From: Pleurotus djamor
Taxonomy: Eukaryota > Basidiomycota > Agaricomycetes > Agaricales > Pleurotaceae
DNA length: 10,840 nt
Reading direction: 5' to 3'
Assembly (NCBI GenBank): GCA_029747585.1
Contig: JAPEVF010001343.1
Span: forward strand, 1-10,840
Both the position numbers and the translations under genes were made by a program. Below the pieces are notes generated by a model. It was not told where the DNA came from and did not search any database. It was given only the letters and a program-made list of their open reading frames with translations. Below, in pieces: positions 1 through 6,796 of the stretch (the first letter of the stretch is position 1; each line of letters starts with the position of its first letter).

Positions 1-351
1 ACCAGTCCTTTTTGCGAAATGTTGAGTCATCGCAGTCATCGTAGTGATTGCCTGTTAGCAGCAATCTGGAACGACGGTACGATATAAGTAGACAGGTTTA
101 ATCAGTTTACTTTGGGGACGAAGGTAGGCAGAAAAACTAAAAGCGATACGACGCCACCATGGGATCCGCCGAGCGATGAGGTCACTCTTATTTGTCTCCG
201 ACTTTCGAAAAAGGGATCCAATGCATCAGGAAATATATTTCAACCAAAGGGCTGCGCAGAACCACAGAACTTTCCCGAATCCCGGTTTACTCTAACAAAT
301 GCATGTGCAACCCCAACAACTCAGGTGCTTTACGCCTCAATCCTCCCGAGC
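1..351. other. 3' flank of the secreted-protein gene, no gene supported
   Basis: This stretch lies downstream of the minus-strand gene ending at 352 and should hold its 3' untranslated region and terminator. I see no clear poly(A) signal. A plus-strand frame is open across much of 112-504, but it has no ATG at its start and runs antisense through the 3' part of the secreted-protein gene, so I do not call it. The left edge could hold the end of another gene that cannot be judged from here. Confidence 0.4.
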
Positions 352-687
352 TCAGGCATCGGGGACAGGCTCCTCAGCAACTGGCGCTTCTCCACTGCCG
401 GTGAGAGCATCAACCCCAGCTTGAGCAAGGGCGGAGGTCAAGCCAGAGGCGGCACCAGAAACAGCTTGACCAGCGATATCCAACCCTGCAGCCCCGATCT
501 TTGAACCGAGAGAAGAGCCCTTGCTGGTTGGCTTGGGGGCTGGTTTCTTGGTGGGAGGCTTCTTGGCAGGCGCTTTGGCAGGTTTCTTCGCAAGGTCAAA
601 GACGTCTTGCTCATCGAAAGTATCCTCGATGGGACGAGCGAGGACGAAGACGGCGGCGAAGACAAGGACGAGGAAGGAGGAACGCAT
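352..687 (-). CDS. Small secreted Lys/Pro-rich protein, 111 aa
   Basis: Single-exon ORF from ATG (687-685) to TGA (354-352). Residues 1-17 form a textbook signal peptide: positive start (MRSS), a hydrophobic core of Phe/Leu/Val/Ala, and a small residue before a likely cut after VLA. The mature part, about 94 residues, has three zones: an acidic stretch (residues 21-31), a Lys/Pro/Ala-rich repeat-like zone (34-56) with no cysteine, and a Gly/Ala/Ser-rich segment (57-96) that could form a small-residue helix, then an acidic tail. No enzymatic motif is visible. Secretion is inferred from the signal peptide; it could be a small secreted protein, a wall-associated protein or a peptide precursor. 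It has its own TATA box and probably an intron just upstream of the start codon. I do not recognise a family. Confidence 0.8.
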   Translation of the reverse strand: MRSSFLVLVFAAVFVLARPIEDTFDEQDVFDLAKKPAKAPAKKPPTKKPAPKPTSKGSSLGSKIGAAGLDIAGQAVSGAASGLTSALAQAGVDALTGSGEAPVAEEPVPDA

Positions 688-700
688 GATGAACTTGTGC

Positions 701-852
701 CTATAATAGATTTCAGGGGGTTAGTCAGGAGACGATGAGTTCGAATAGGAAAGGAGCAGACGTTGAAAGCAAACTTGAAAGCCTAGAAGGTAAACATCGA
801 AGTATATAAGTAACGGTTCAATCGAAGGAGGAAGACTCAAGGAGCGACTCAC
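701..852 (-). other. Probable 5'UTR intron of the secreted-protein gene
   Basis: On the minus strand a GTGAGT donor (852-847) and a CTATTATAG acceptor (ending at 701) flank a 152-nt interval. CTGAC and CTAAC branch-like sequences lie about 20-30 nt before the acceptor. The acceptor is 13 nt upstream of the ATG at 687, so the intron would separate a short leader from the start codon. It is longer than the coding introns in this window. Confidence 0.55.
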
Positions 853-900
853 TGAGAAGCTGAGGAGTTGTGCTGACGATATAGGGTGTTGCACGCATCC

Positions 901-908
901 CTTTTATA
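901..908 (-). promoter_or_regulatory. TATA box of the secreted-protein gene
   Basis: Minus-strand TATAAAAG lies about 50 nt upstream of the proposed 5'UTR intron donor at 852. Transcription starting about 30 nt downstream, near 875, would give a short non-coding first exon of roughly 20-25 nt. A consensus TATA box fits a strongly or conditionally expressed secreted-protein gene. Confidence 0.6.
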
Positions 909-1325
909 CCAATTGTTTGGTTGTTTGTCGAGAAAGTGATAGGCTACGGACTACTGTTAGAGGTCCTAGAGACGTGGTATCGTCGTCGTACAGTGAGCCA
1001 TCTTGTCAAAACATCGCTTCGTCTTGGACTTATGTCGAACTTGCGGTCGACAGGGCGAATGACCTTGACCTTCGTAGGGAAACATGGCCGAAGCGGTGGC
1101 TGCGATGATAAGGCGTCGTGGGAGAAGTCTTCCAGCGAGAATAGTAAGGCTCAACACGTATGGTGTTGAGAAGACGTCGTCCTAGCCAGAATCAGCATTC
1201 GAAGGTGTATCTCCCATGCTTGTGCCAAAGATAATCACATTCGAGGTGTAAGCCCAATTAAGGGCTCTTCTACCTGCCGCTGGATTTGACTGCATGGATG
1301 GCAAATCTACCACAAACAACCATGC
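909..1325. other. Intergenic stretch with open minus-strand frames
   Basis: This lies between the stop at 1326 and the TATA box at 901-908. It should contain the 3' end of the upstream minus-strand gene and the distal promoter of the secreted-protein gene. Two minus-strand frames stay open between about 1190 and 957 and look moderately protein-like, so a further 3' exon is possible. I could not join either one in phase to the exon ending at 1326. A perfect hairpin lies at 1150-1170. Confidence 0.35.
1150..1170. repeat. Perfect inverted repeat, 8-bp arms, 5-nt loop
   Basis: CTCAACAC (1150-1157) and GTGTTGAG (1163-1170) are exact reverse complements separated by GTATG. The hairpin lies between a gene's 3' end and the next gene's promoter. 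It could be a protein-binding palindrome or an RNA hairpin in a 3'UTR. No function can be assigned. Confidence 0.7.
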
Positions 1326-1812
1326 CTACTCTATGAGTATGCGGCGGATTTTCCAGGCTACATCGGTTTGCATAGGTTCAAGAGGCGTTGCTTCGGAAGA
1401 TAGTGTGGGCTCACTCTGTGGGGTGGGCTTATTTACGCTTCCACTGCCGATGTCGACCTTGTCGCATCGATAAGGCGTCGCATTTACGTCTTCAGGCTTT
1501 GTTGGCGCCGACTTGTGGTTCAGCGACAGGGCCGGTACCTACACCAAACCTACACTGAGGCGTTATATGAGTCTGTGGTCATGACAGGTGAATAATTCCG
1601 GGGGAAATGACTCACCGGTTGATCTCTACGAGGTCCCCAGCTCGTGGATGACTCAGGCTGGACTTCGAGTGAGCCCAACGTCAGTATACAAGAGACTATT
1701 GACTCGAATAAAGTCACTTGTGAGAGTTGCGACTCGGGTGTTCGAGCCAATTGGAGAATAAATTGATGCATATGAGTCCTGGCGGGCGGGCGATGCTTAC
1801 CACGACGACTGT
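1326..1812 (-). CDS. Unrecognised protein, C-terminal exons
   Basis: Two minus-strand exons join in phase: 1812-1616 and 1538-1326 (stop TAG 1328-1326). The intron between them (1615-1539) has a GTGAGT donor and a GTGTAG acceptor. The first exon follows a strong 62-nt intron (1874-1813) with a GTGAGA donor, a GCTGAC branch site and a CTCCAG acceptor. The product, about 135 residues here, starts with a basic stretch (RRGKHRPPAR), then a helix-like segment rich in Leu/Gln/Val, then a polar Ser/Pro/Glu/Thr-rich tail that looks disordered. No family is recognised. These are probably the last exons of the gene whose N-terminal exons lie at 2988-2132, but the link across 2131-1875 is not resolved. 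A separate small gene starting at the in-frame ATG at 1771 is the alternative. Confidence 0.5.
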
Positions 1813-2131
1813 CTGGAGATGAAAATAAAGGGTCAGCAATTACGTCTCAGTGAAGCCGGGAAGCGCAGTCTCACAACTGCGCCCACGATAAAAGCAACTG
1901 CTCTAGTTGAATTTCATAGCGCCTATATTTCCTCCTCTTTCACCATCCCAACCAACATTCCTCGGACCTACCGCCTCATGCGATACCTGACGACGGGCTA
2001 TTCAACGAAGCCTATCCTTGGCCTCTGCGCTTTCCTATTTTCTATTGTTTTTCCATTTCACAGAGGCCCTTGGATGCGCACCATGGGGCGAGTCGCTATT
2101 GTCCGAGAAAGGAGAACAAAGGGCGACTCAC
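1813..2131 (-). other. Unresolved intron/exon block inside an orphan gene
   Basis: A good minus-strand donor (GTGAGT, from 2131) opens this block and a good acceptor (ending at 1813) closes it. Between them are several usable acceptors and donors, and short open frames, for example one reading RYEIQLEQLLLSWAQ and one reading VSHEAVGPRNVGWDGERGG. Splicing directly from 2132 to 1812 does not keep phase, so at least one more exon must lie here if the flanking blocks belong to one gene. Arms GGCCTCTG (2020-2027) and CAGAGGCC (2061-2068) form an 8-bp inverted repeat. A plus-strand frame, 1819-2364, is open across the block but is probably a shadow. Confidence 0.35.
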
Positions 2132-2988
2132 CGACATTCATCGACCTCACAATGCAGATCCCTGAGGACGAGGCGCAAGGTCATGTCAAAAATCGACTTG
2201 TTTGCATATTGCGGATTGCCATATCCGGAGAACAATGGACAAGACCGGGGTTCGGGTCATCTCAAAATGGACAGCCTCAGACATGGAGGCATATAAATTC
2301 CCTGGGACCGCGAAGGAGACGTTTGGGAGTCCACTGTTCATTCGTTCGTTCTGCTCCTTCGTGATTTTCATGAAGACATCAGACAGAATTTCCAAGGTTC
2401 GTGGAATGTTGAAGTTCGAGTCATCTGTTGTCCCTTTTTCTGATGCGCCTTTTGATGCAGCCTTTACGTACACCCGAATATTCCCAGAATGGTTATGCGG
2501 TGCGCTCGACACCATCCTCGTTCATAGGACGCGTTCTTCGAACTTTTCGACTCGTCAAGCTAAACTTGTTATCATCCAAGATTGCATCCCGGTGCGTGTA
2601 TATTTTCTCATCCTGGAACTCATGGTGCCTAGCATGTAGATCATCAGCGTCTCAGTTCAGTCAGGCCCAACTATCCGGATCGACACCTATCTCCAGAATG
2701 AAATTTGATCTTGCCTACGTGTACCACTGCACGAAGGCCACATTTCTCCAACCACTAGGCCAAATTCGCCGTTCTTACCGGCGCTTTCGTTGGGGACACC
2801 TCTACGTTCTTCTCCTCTGGCACCAGTTTCATCGACATGCGGTCTTCGTCTTCGCCGCCCACAAACACCCTTGGACTAGGTCGTAGGGCACACGCCTGCC
2901 TTCTCATGGTTGGTGCACCCCCGGAATAGCCATCACTGCGAGCTCGTTCCATATCAGGTAAAATCTGGGTGACTCACCTCTCCGGCAT
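2132..2988 (-). CDS. Unrecognised protein, N-terminal exons
   Basis: Best phase-consistent model: exons 2988-2978 (start MPES), 2935-2806, 2754-2687, 2628-2513, about 2448-2246 and 2196-2132, giving about 197 residues before the unresolved block. Splice signals range from strong (GTGAGT at 2977, GTGAGT at 2131) to weak (GTGTCG twice, GTCTTG), so boundaries may shift. Protein-like segments include a charged stretch (HHEFQDEKIYTHRDAI), a basic stretch (TSRKVRRTRP) and a helix-like segment (TLEILSDVFMKITKEQNERM). There is no signal peptide or obvious catalytic motif, and I do not recognise a family. The start was chosen because it is the first ATG after a stop in the frame that matches the next exon. 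It is transcribed in the same direction as the gene at 3307-5337. Confidence 0.45.
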
Positions 2989-3162
2989 CTGGCACACTCC
3001 GCGGCGCCGCCTACAGCCTTACAACTCGAGCACACGCGTACAGCCTCGTTCCAACAGCCTTGGACTTACCAATCACCTGGGCTTCTGGAAAATCCTAGTC
3101 GTTCGATGTCTTATTCGTTCGTTCGAATGTTTCACGATGACTGCTAGGCATCAAAGGCATTC

Positions 3163-3170
3163 AATATATA
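3163..3170 (-). promoter_or_regulatory. Possible TATA box for the orphan gene starting near 2988
   Basis: Minus-strand TATATATT lies 318 bp or less downstream of the stop at 3307 and about 175 nt upstream of the proposed ATG at 2988. Initiation about 30 nt downstream would leave a leader of roughly 150 nt. A GTAAGT inside that leader could mark a 5'UTR intron. Weak evidence, because AT-rich words occur by chance. Confidence 0.3.
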
Positions 3171-3306
3171 AGACGGGAAATTGGAATAGATAGTACAAGA
3201 TTCGTGGAGAAGCACCTACGGCTCAGCCATAGAGCGAAGATAGGAAAAATCCAAATGAAACGGGGATAAGAAGGAAACAGAACAACGATAGCAAGAGTGG
3301 GCACGG

Positions 3307-5337
3307 CTACTGAACTTTGGCGAAGAAGTCCTTAGGTTCCGGCAGACGAGCATAAGCACCGTGCCAGTGTGCGGACTTGATATCTACCTTGCCCGTGTCA
3401 GTCTTCTTGGCATGCGCAAGATAATCGGATGCTAGAAACGTGGTCGAGGTGAGTACAAATTGCCCAAGATTTTCGGAATGGAAAATTCAAATCGAACCTA
3501 GACAAAAGGCCTCCAGTATCGAGTATTCCCCGCCGAATATTTCAACGATCTTTTTGGTCAAGGCCTGCTTGACTTCGTTGCGTACACGATCCGTCGCTGC
3601 CCTCTTCGAGGCCTTTTGTTCCTTCGTGTCTGATGGCCAATTGAACTGGCCGGAGGAGGAAGAAGGAGTCGGGGCCACTGCGGTCGGTGTTGGGCGAACC
3701 ATACCTTGAGTAGCCACCCATTCATTGACGGTGTCCATGGATTTAGGTACCGTTGTGTGTTCTCTCAGGTATCTGATGACTTTGATCACTGATGCGTACA
3801 TCTCCAGGTCAACGACTCTCTTGTGCAAGTGATTGCGCAGCACGTACCTGCCCAGAGAACATCGTTCTCGTGGCCCCCTGGGAAGAGAAGTTTGAAGCGC
3901 CCCCTTCGCCGTCCCTTTTGCTTTGTTGCGATTGCGATCTTTGGCCTGTTTTTTGCCCTGCCTGGGATCAGGAGGTACAGAGCCACCGACGCTTGTCGTC
4001 GCTGAGAGCGGGGGCGGGCATGAAGGGGTGGCATCGTTCTACGCAGGGCACGGAATGGTGGAATCCCAATTGTCAGACATCTTGAAAACTCGGTCAAAGT
4101 CGATACACCAGACTTACTGGATTTTCGATGCTATCGTTGTTTTTAAGCTGTGTAGACATTGGGCTTGCTTCGTCCTGATTGCCTGCGTGGGCGAGCGCAT
4201 CTTCACGAGGGACCGAGAGTGTCGACCAAGGTATGTCGGGAGGCTGTGCCGAGGCCCGATCCCTGGGATGATGTGCGCGGCCAGAGTGAACGCGAGCGTA
4301 GGGGGTCTGAATTCATGTTAGCACCATGACAGAGAAAAACAAATGGTAACCCACAGCCATGCGATGGCGGGAATGCGCTGCAGACCGTCCCCCTTCGTAA
4401 GCCCTCTGTTCATCACTCGACACCACTGCGGGAAAGTCGGGTTGAAAGGACATTTGTGCTTGAGGAGTTTCTGGAGGTAGGGGTACATTACGCAGACCGC
4501 CCGAGTTCGAAGGCTTGCTGGTAACGTCCAGACACTGAAGGGCAGCAGCGAAGGCATCGGGCTCGCCAGCATCTGACTGGAAAAGTGTCGATGAGTGATT
4601 GCGAGGCAATTCTGAGGGCTGGGCCTTGATTCCGATTTCCTGAGAGATGTCTGTGTTGTCCCAGTTGCCTTGGTGGACAGGGTAGTATGCGAGGCCAGTG
4701 GCAGGGTGGATGCACTTGAGAAGTACAATGATGTCATGAGTTGGTTGATTCTTGACGTATCAACGAAGGGGGGGACTCACAGGATCGTAGGGTATTGGCT
4801 GGTTGTAGTAGTCCCCGACGGCGACGAAGCTTGAGCTTGAGTTCGACGCTTCTTGAGCTTGTGCCACTTGTGGCGCTTCGACTTCTGCGCCGGTCTTGGG
4901 ATCGCCCAGGTAGCCTTGACGACGCCTTTCCTGAAGATTGTTGAAATGCTCGTACACAAGAAACTGCTCTGCAGTCGTATTGGCCTGGGCGAGGGCAAAG
5001 TTGAACGCCTCCGGCGAGAACTCTGTGGCGTACAACCAGTCCGCCTGGACTGCAGCTTGGGGGTAATCGTAGGGAGAGGCCTGTAAAGCCACCTNGAGGG
5101 GGACTCATATCGAAGATGGAGTTGTTGAAGGGAGAATTGGGAGGGAGCATGTTGAGGGATGTGTTGAGGGATGGGGGGACAAACGCGTCGGTTCCTAATG
5201 AGCTTTTATTGGATTTCCTTACGCAGCCTCCGACTCATGATCAACCGTACTGATACAGGCGCCCACTTATTACCCGTGCCGTGAGCGTGCGTTTTTTCAT
5301 CCAAGAAAGTCGGAGTGCTGCTTTGGGATTGTGTCAT
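3307..5337 (-). CDS. Six-exon orphan protein, about 563 aa
   Basis: Exons 5337-5274, 5194-4781, 4714-4355, 4306-4118, 4038-3498 and 3431-3307 join in phase with introns of 79, 66, 48, 79 and 66 nt, once the ambiguous base at 5095 is ignored. Start MTQSQSST, stop TAG. Residues 1-340 are Ser/Pro/Gln/Asn-rich and look mostly disordered. About 375-410 is Lys/Arg-rich (for example KKQAKDRNRNKAKG), like a nuclear localisation signal. About 415-563 looks folded: a helical region (YASVIKVIRYLREHTTVP, then VNEWVATQG), a Ser/Pro linker, a basic helix (DRVRNEVKQALTKKIVEIFG) and a terminal segment (SAHWHGAYARLPEPKDFF). I recognise no family; a nuclear regulatory role is only a guess. The last donor is weak: GTTCGA, or GTCTAG 6-7 nt upstream, both phase 1. 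The first intron and its GTAATA donor are the least certain part; the ATG at 5150 is the alternative start. Confidence 0.75.
5095..5095. other. Ambiguous base breaking the reading frame
   Basis: The only N in the window falls inside exon 2 of the orphan gene. Upstream of it the protein-like frame is the one containing MLPPNSPFNNSIFDMSPP. Downstream it is a different frame, containing VALQASPYDYPQ. Removing one base at this point joins the two. The neighbouring C run (CCCCC on the coding strand) is a typical place for a length error. Confidence 0.8.
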
Positions 5338-5781
5338 GTAACTTATGCCTGGCCCTTTCACCCCAATCACACCCCGCCACAAAATGGAAGATGCGAAGTA
5401 AGATCCCGTTCTCAAAGCGGGTCGCTTAGAAAATATTACTTCTATGCTATTTACACGTCGACGCTGACTGTTGGGCGGCAATAAAGCTTTGTAGACGGTT
5501 AACAACGCAAGAAATTCAATGTTCGAGTTACTTCCACGCTTGGGAAATAAATATGGACCCACAGACAAAAACAAGAAACCTGAAGCTCAAAGTCGGCAAA
5601 AGGGGAAGTGCCTCCTATCCCAACATTAAACGCCACATCTGGATCTCGAGGAACGTCTCGTGCTGGTGCAGTGCGTTATACCTCATACATCGAACATCGT
5701 CCTTTGTGACGCGTCAATTCGGCACTACTTACTTGCTTGGTGTGTTTTAAGACCTCTCCATGCTCAAGCCTCGTGGATCGC

Positions 5782-5798
5782 TGGGTCACTTTGACCCA
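5782..5798. repeat. Inverted repeat TGGGTCA-ctt-TGACCCA
   Basis: Two 7-bp arms are exact reverse complements with a 3-nt spacer. The layout matches a binding site for a dimeric transcription factor, with two half-sites facing each other at fixed spacing. It lies 445 bp upstream of the minus-strand start at 5337 and 44 bp from a second palindrome. Confidence 0.7.
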
Positions 5799-5841
5799 CA
5801 GATACACAGGGATTTTGATTCTCAGAGACAGAGGAAGAGGA

Positions 5842-5859
5842 AGAGGCGTCGACGCCTCT
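5842..5859. repeat. 18-bp perfect palindrome
   Basis: AGAGGCGTCGACGCCTCT is identical to its own reverse complement over all 18 bases and is centred between 5850 and 5851. It sits at the end of a purine-rich tract on the plus strand. A perfect uninterrupted palindrome of this length is not expected by chance in 11 kb, so it is a candidate protein-binding site. Confidence 0.75.
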
Positions 5860-6087
5860 ATCCACATACGCGTGGTATCTCTCATCGTGTACTCGGAACT
5901 AAAGCCTAAGAGACAGACCCCACACATCACCCGGTACTGCCATGGCAAGTAGGATTTGAGTCGCGCCCCCGAGCTGAAAGATCAAAGAATAATTGACCCT
6001 CGAGGATGATGATGATCACCCATCACACATATGCATCAACGAATTTGAATTAACATTGTATTTTTGTTGTTTTTGATCTATTGATAG

Positions 6088-6318
6088 CTGCGTCTCTTGC
6101 CTACCTCCGGAGGCGGCCACCAACCTATACAACCGCTGGAGATGCAAGCTCAGCAAGATCTCACAGGACCGGACGTCGTCAGAGACATACAGCGTCGCAG
6201 AAAACGTCGCACCATCGAGCTTGTTCCTGTCAACGACACCGCCCCCGGTCAAATGTACGATGACGCCTCTTTCCAGGTGGCCGCATGTAACAATCCAGAT
6301 GCAGGCGGCAAGCTGTAA
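6088..6318 (+). CDS. Possible exon or small ORF, product unknown
   Basis: An open plus-strand frame follows a T-rich acceptor-like sequence ending at 6087 and closes at TAA (6316-6318). It contains an ATG at 6142 that would give 58 residues. The protein text is plausible: a basic cluster (RDIQRRRKRRTIELVPV) followed by a polar tail. GTAAGC begins inside the last codon (6315), so the frame may instead splice onward to exons further right. The opposite strand is also open across 6016-6252 and looks nearly as protein-like. No family is recognised and the strand is not certain. Confidence 0.3.
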   Translation: MRLLPTSGGGHQPIQPLEMQAQQDLTGPDVVRDIQRRRKRRTIELVPVNDTAPGQMYDDASFQVAACNNPDAGGKL

Positions 6319-6796
6319 GCGCTCTGTCTCAGTCTGGAAGCTTCATCTGACTTCTGGGTTCGTGGATCTTCGCCGAGGTGATAAGTGATGTCTGAGAACA
6401 AAAGGGAAGCTTAAGAGCTCGCTTAATCCGCCGGCGGCCCGGGAACATAGGCTCGAGAATGATGAATGATTTCCCATCGCTCTCCTTGACGTCGATATGT
6501 TCCCAGACATAATGAAATGGGATGCCCTAAACACCGAAAAGAGAACTCTTTCAGGTGAGTACGGTGCGAAGCCATCGATCCGCCGATATCTAAGACACTT
6601 ACCACAGCCCCGGCCGTTTGAAATGTGGCGAGGCAAGGACGTCCGGGATCAGGTTAATGACGACGACGACGAGGGGCCTGATCAATCGCAAAAGAGTATG
6701 GTTCGAAAGTTAGGAATACAGCCAAATAATGATAAGTCGGTGCATGGTAAGTGCATGTGTCCAAGAAAATGCGATAATGCTGGTGAGTCCTGCCTA
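6319..6796. other. Unresolved stretch with a candidate plus-strand exon at 6608-6746
   Basis: On the plus strand, a 53-nt intron-like block (6555-6607, GTGAGT to CCACAG) is followed by an open segment, 6608-6746, with acidic protein-like text (QVNDDDDEGPDQSQKS) that ends at a GTAAGT donor. No upstream exon joins it convincingly. On the minus strand the same block can be read as an intron from 6602 (GTAAGT) to 6527 (TTTAG). It is followed by a 66-codon open frame, 6526-6329, that also looks protein-like (HYVWEHIDVKESDGKSFIIL). The part just left of 6797 must also carry the 3'UTR of the minus-strand sfh1 gene. Confidence 0.3.

Larger units (their letters stand above)
5338..6087. other. Upstream region of the orphan gene and unresolved sequence
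   Basis: The part next to 5337 should be the promoter and leader of the minus-strand gene. A TATA-like TAAATAG on the minus strand near 5446-5452 is a weak candidate. Further right are short plus-strand frames that look partly protein-like, for example one from an ATG at 5553 and a basic one near 5800-5905 containing SQRQRKRKRRRRLYPHTRG. None could be joined into a phase-consistent gene. Two perfect palindromes lie at 5782-5798 and 5842-5859. The segment 6045-6087 is T-rich and ends in ATTGATAG, like a 3' splice site for a plus-strand exon beginning at 6088. Confidence 0.35.

Noticed and set aside
112..504. Plus-strand open frame of 130 codons
   Set aside because: No ATG at its start, and its 3' part is antisense to the secreted-protein gene, which has a far better signature.
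1107..1480. 12-nt direct repeat GATAAGGCGTCG at 1107 and 1469
   Set aside because: Several 12-mer repeats are expected by chance in a window of this length, and the flanks match poorly.
1819..2364. Plus-strand frame of 181 codons, the second longest in the window
   Set aside because: It overlaps minus-strand segments with coherent splice signals, has mixed composition and lacks any domain. I treat it as a shadow, though strand-specific RNA data could reverse this.
2202..2886. Overlapping plus-strand frames of 145 and 152 codons
   Set aside because: Both are antisense to the phase-consistent minus-strand exons at 2132-2806 and show no recognisable motif.
2978..3045. Zinc-finger-like text CSSCKAVGGAAECARC on the minus strand
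   Set aside because: The CxxC...CxxC pattern is attractive, but its frame joins the next exon out of phase and hits a stop. The frame that does join starts at the ATG at 2988 instead.
4118..4159. ATG (MSTQLKNND) as the start of a separate shorter gene
   Set aside because: The same frame is open upstream and connects through a well-formed 48-nt intron (4354-4307) to the preceding exon, so it is an internal methionine.
4313..4354. Stop codon of an unspliced minus-strand ORF ending at 4313
   Set aside because: It lies inside an intron with a GTGGGT donor, CTAAC branch site and TTCAG acceptor. Splicing keeps the frame and lengthens the protein.
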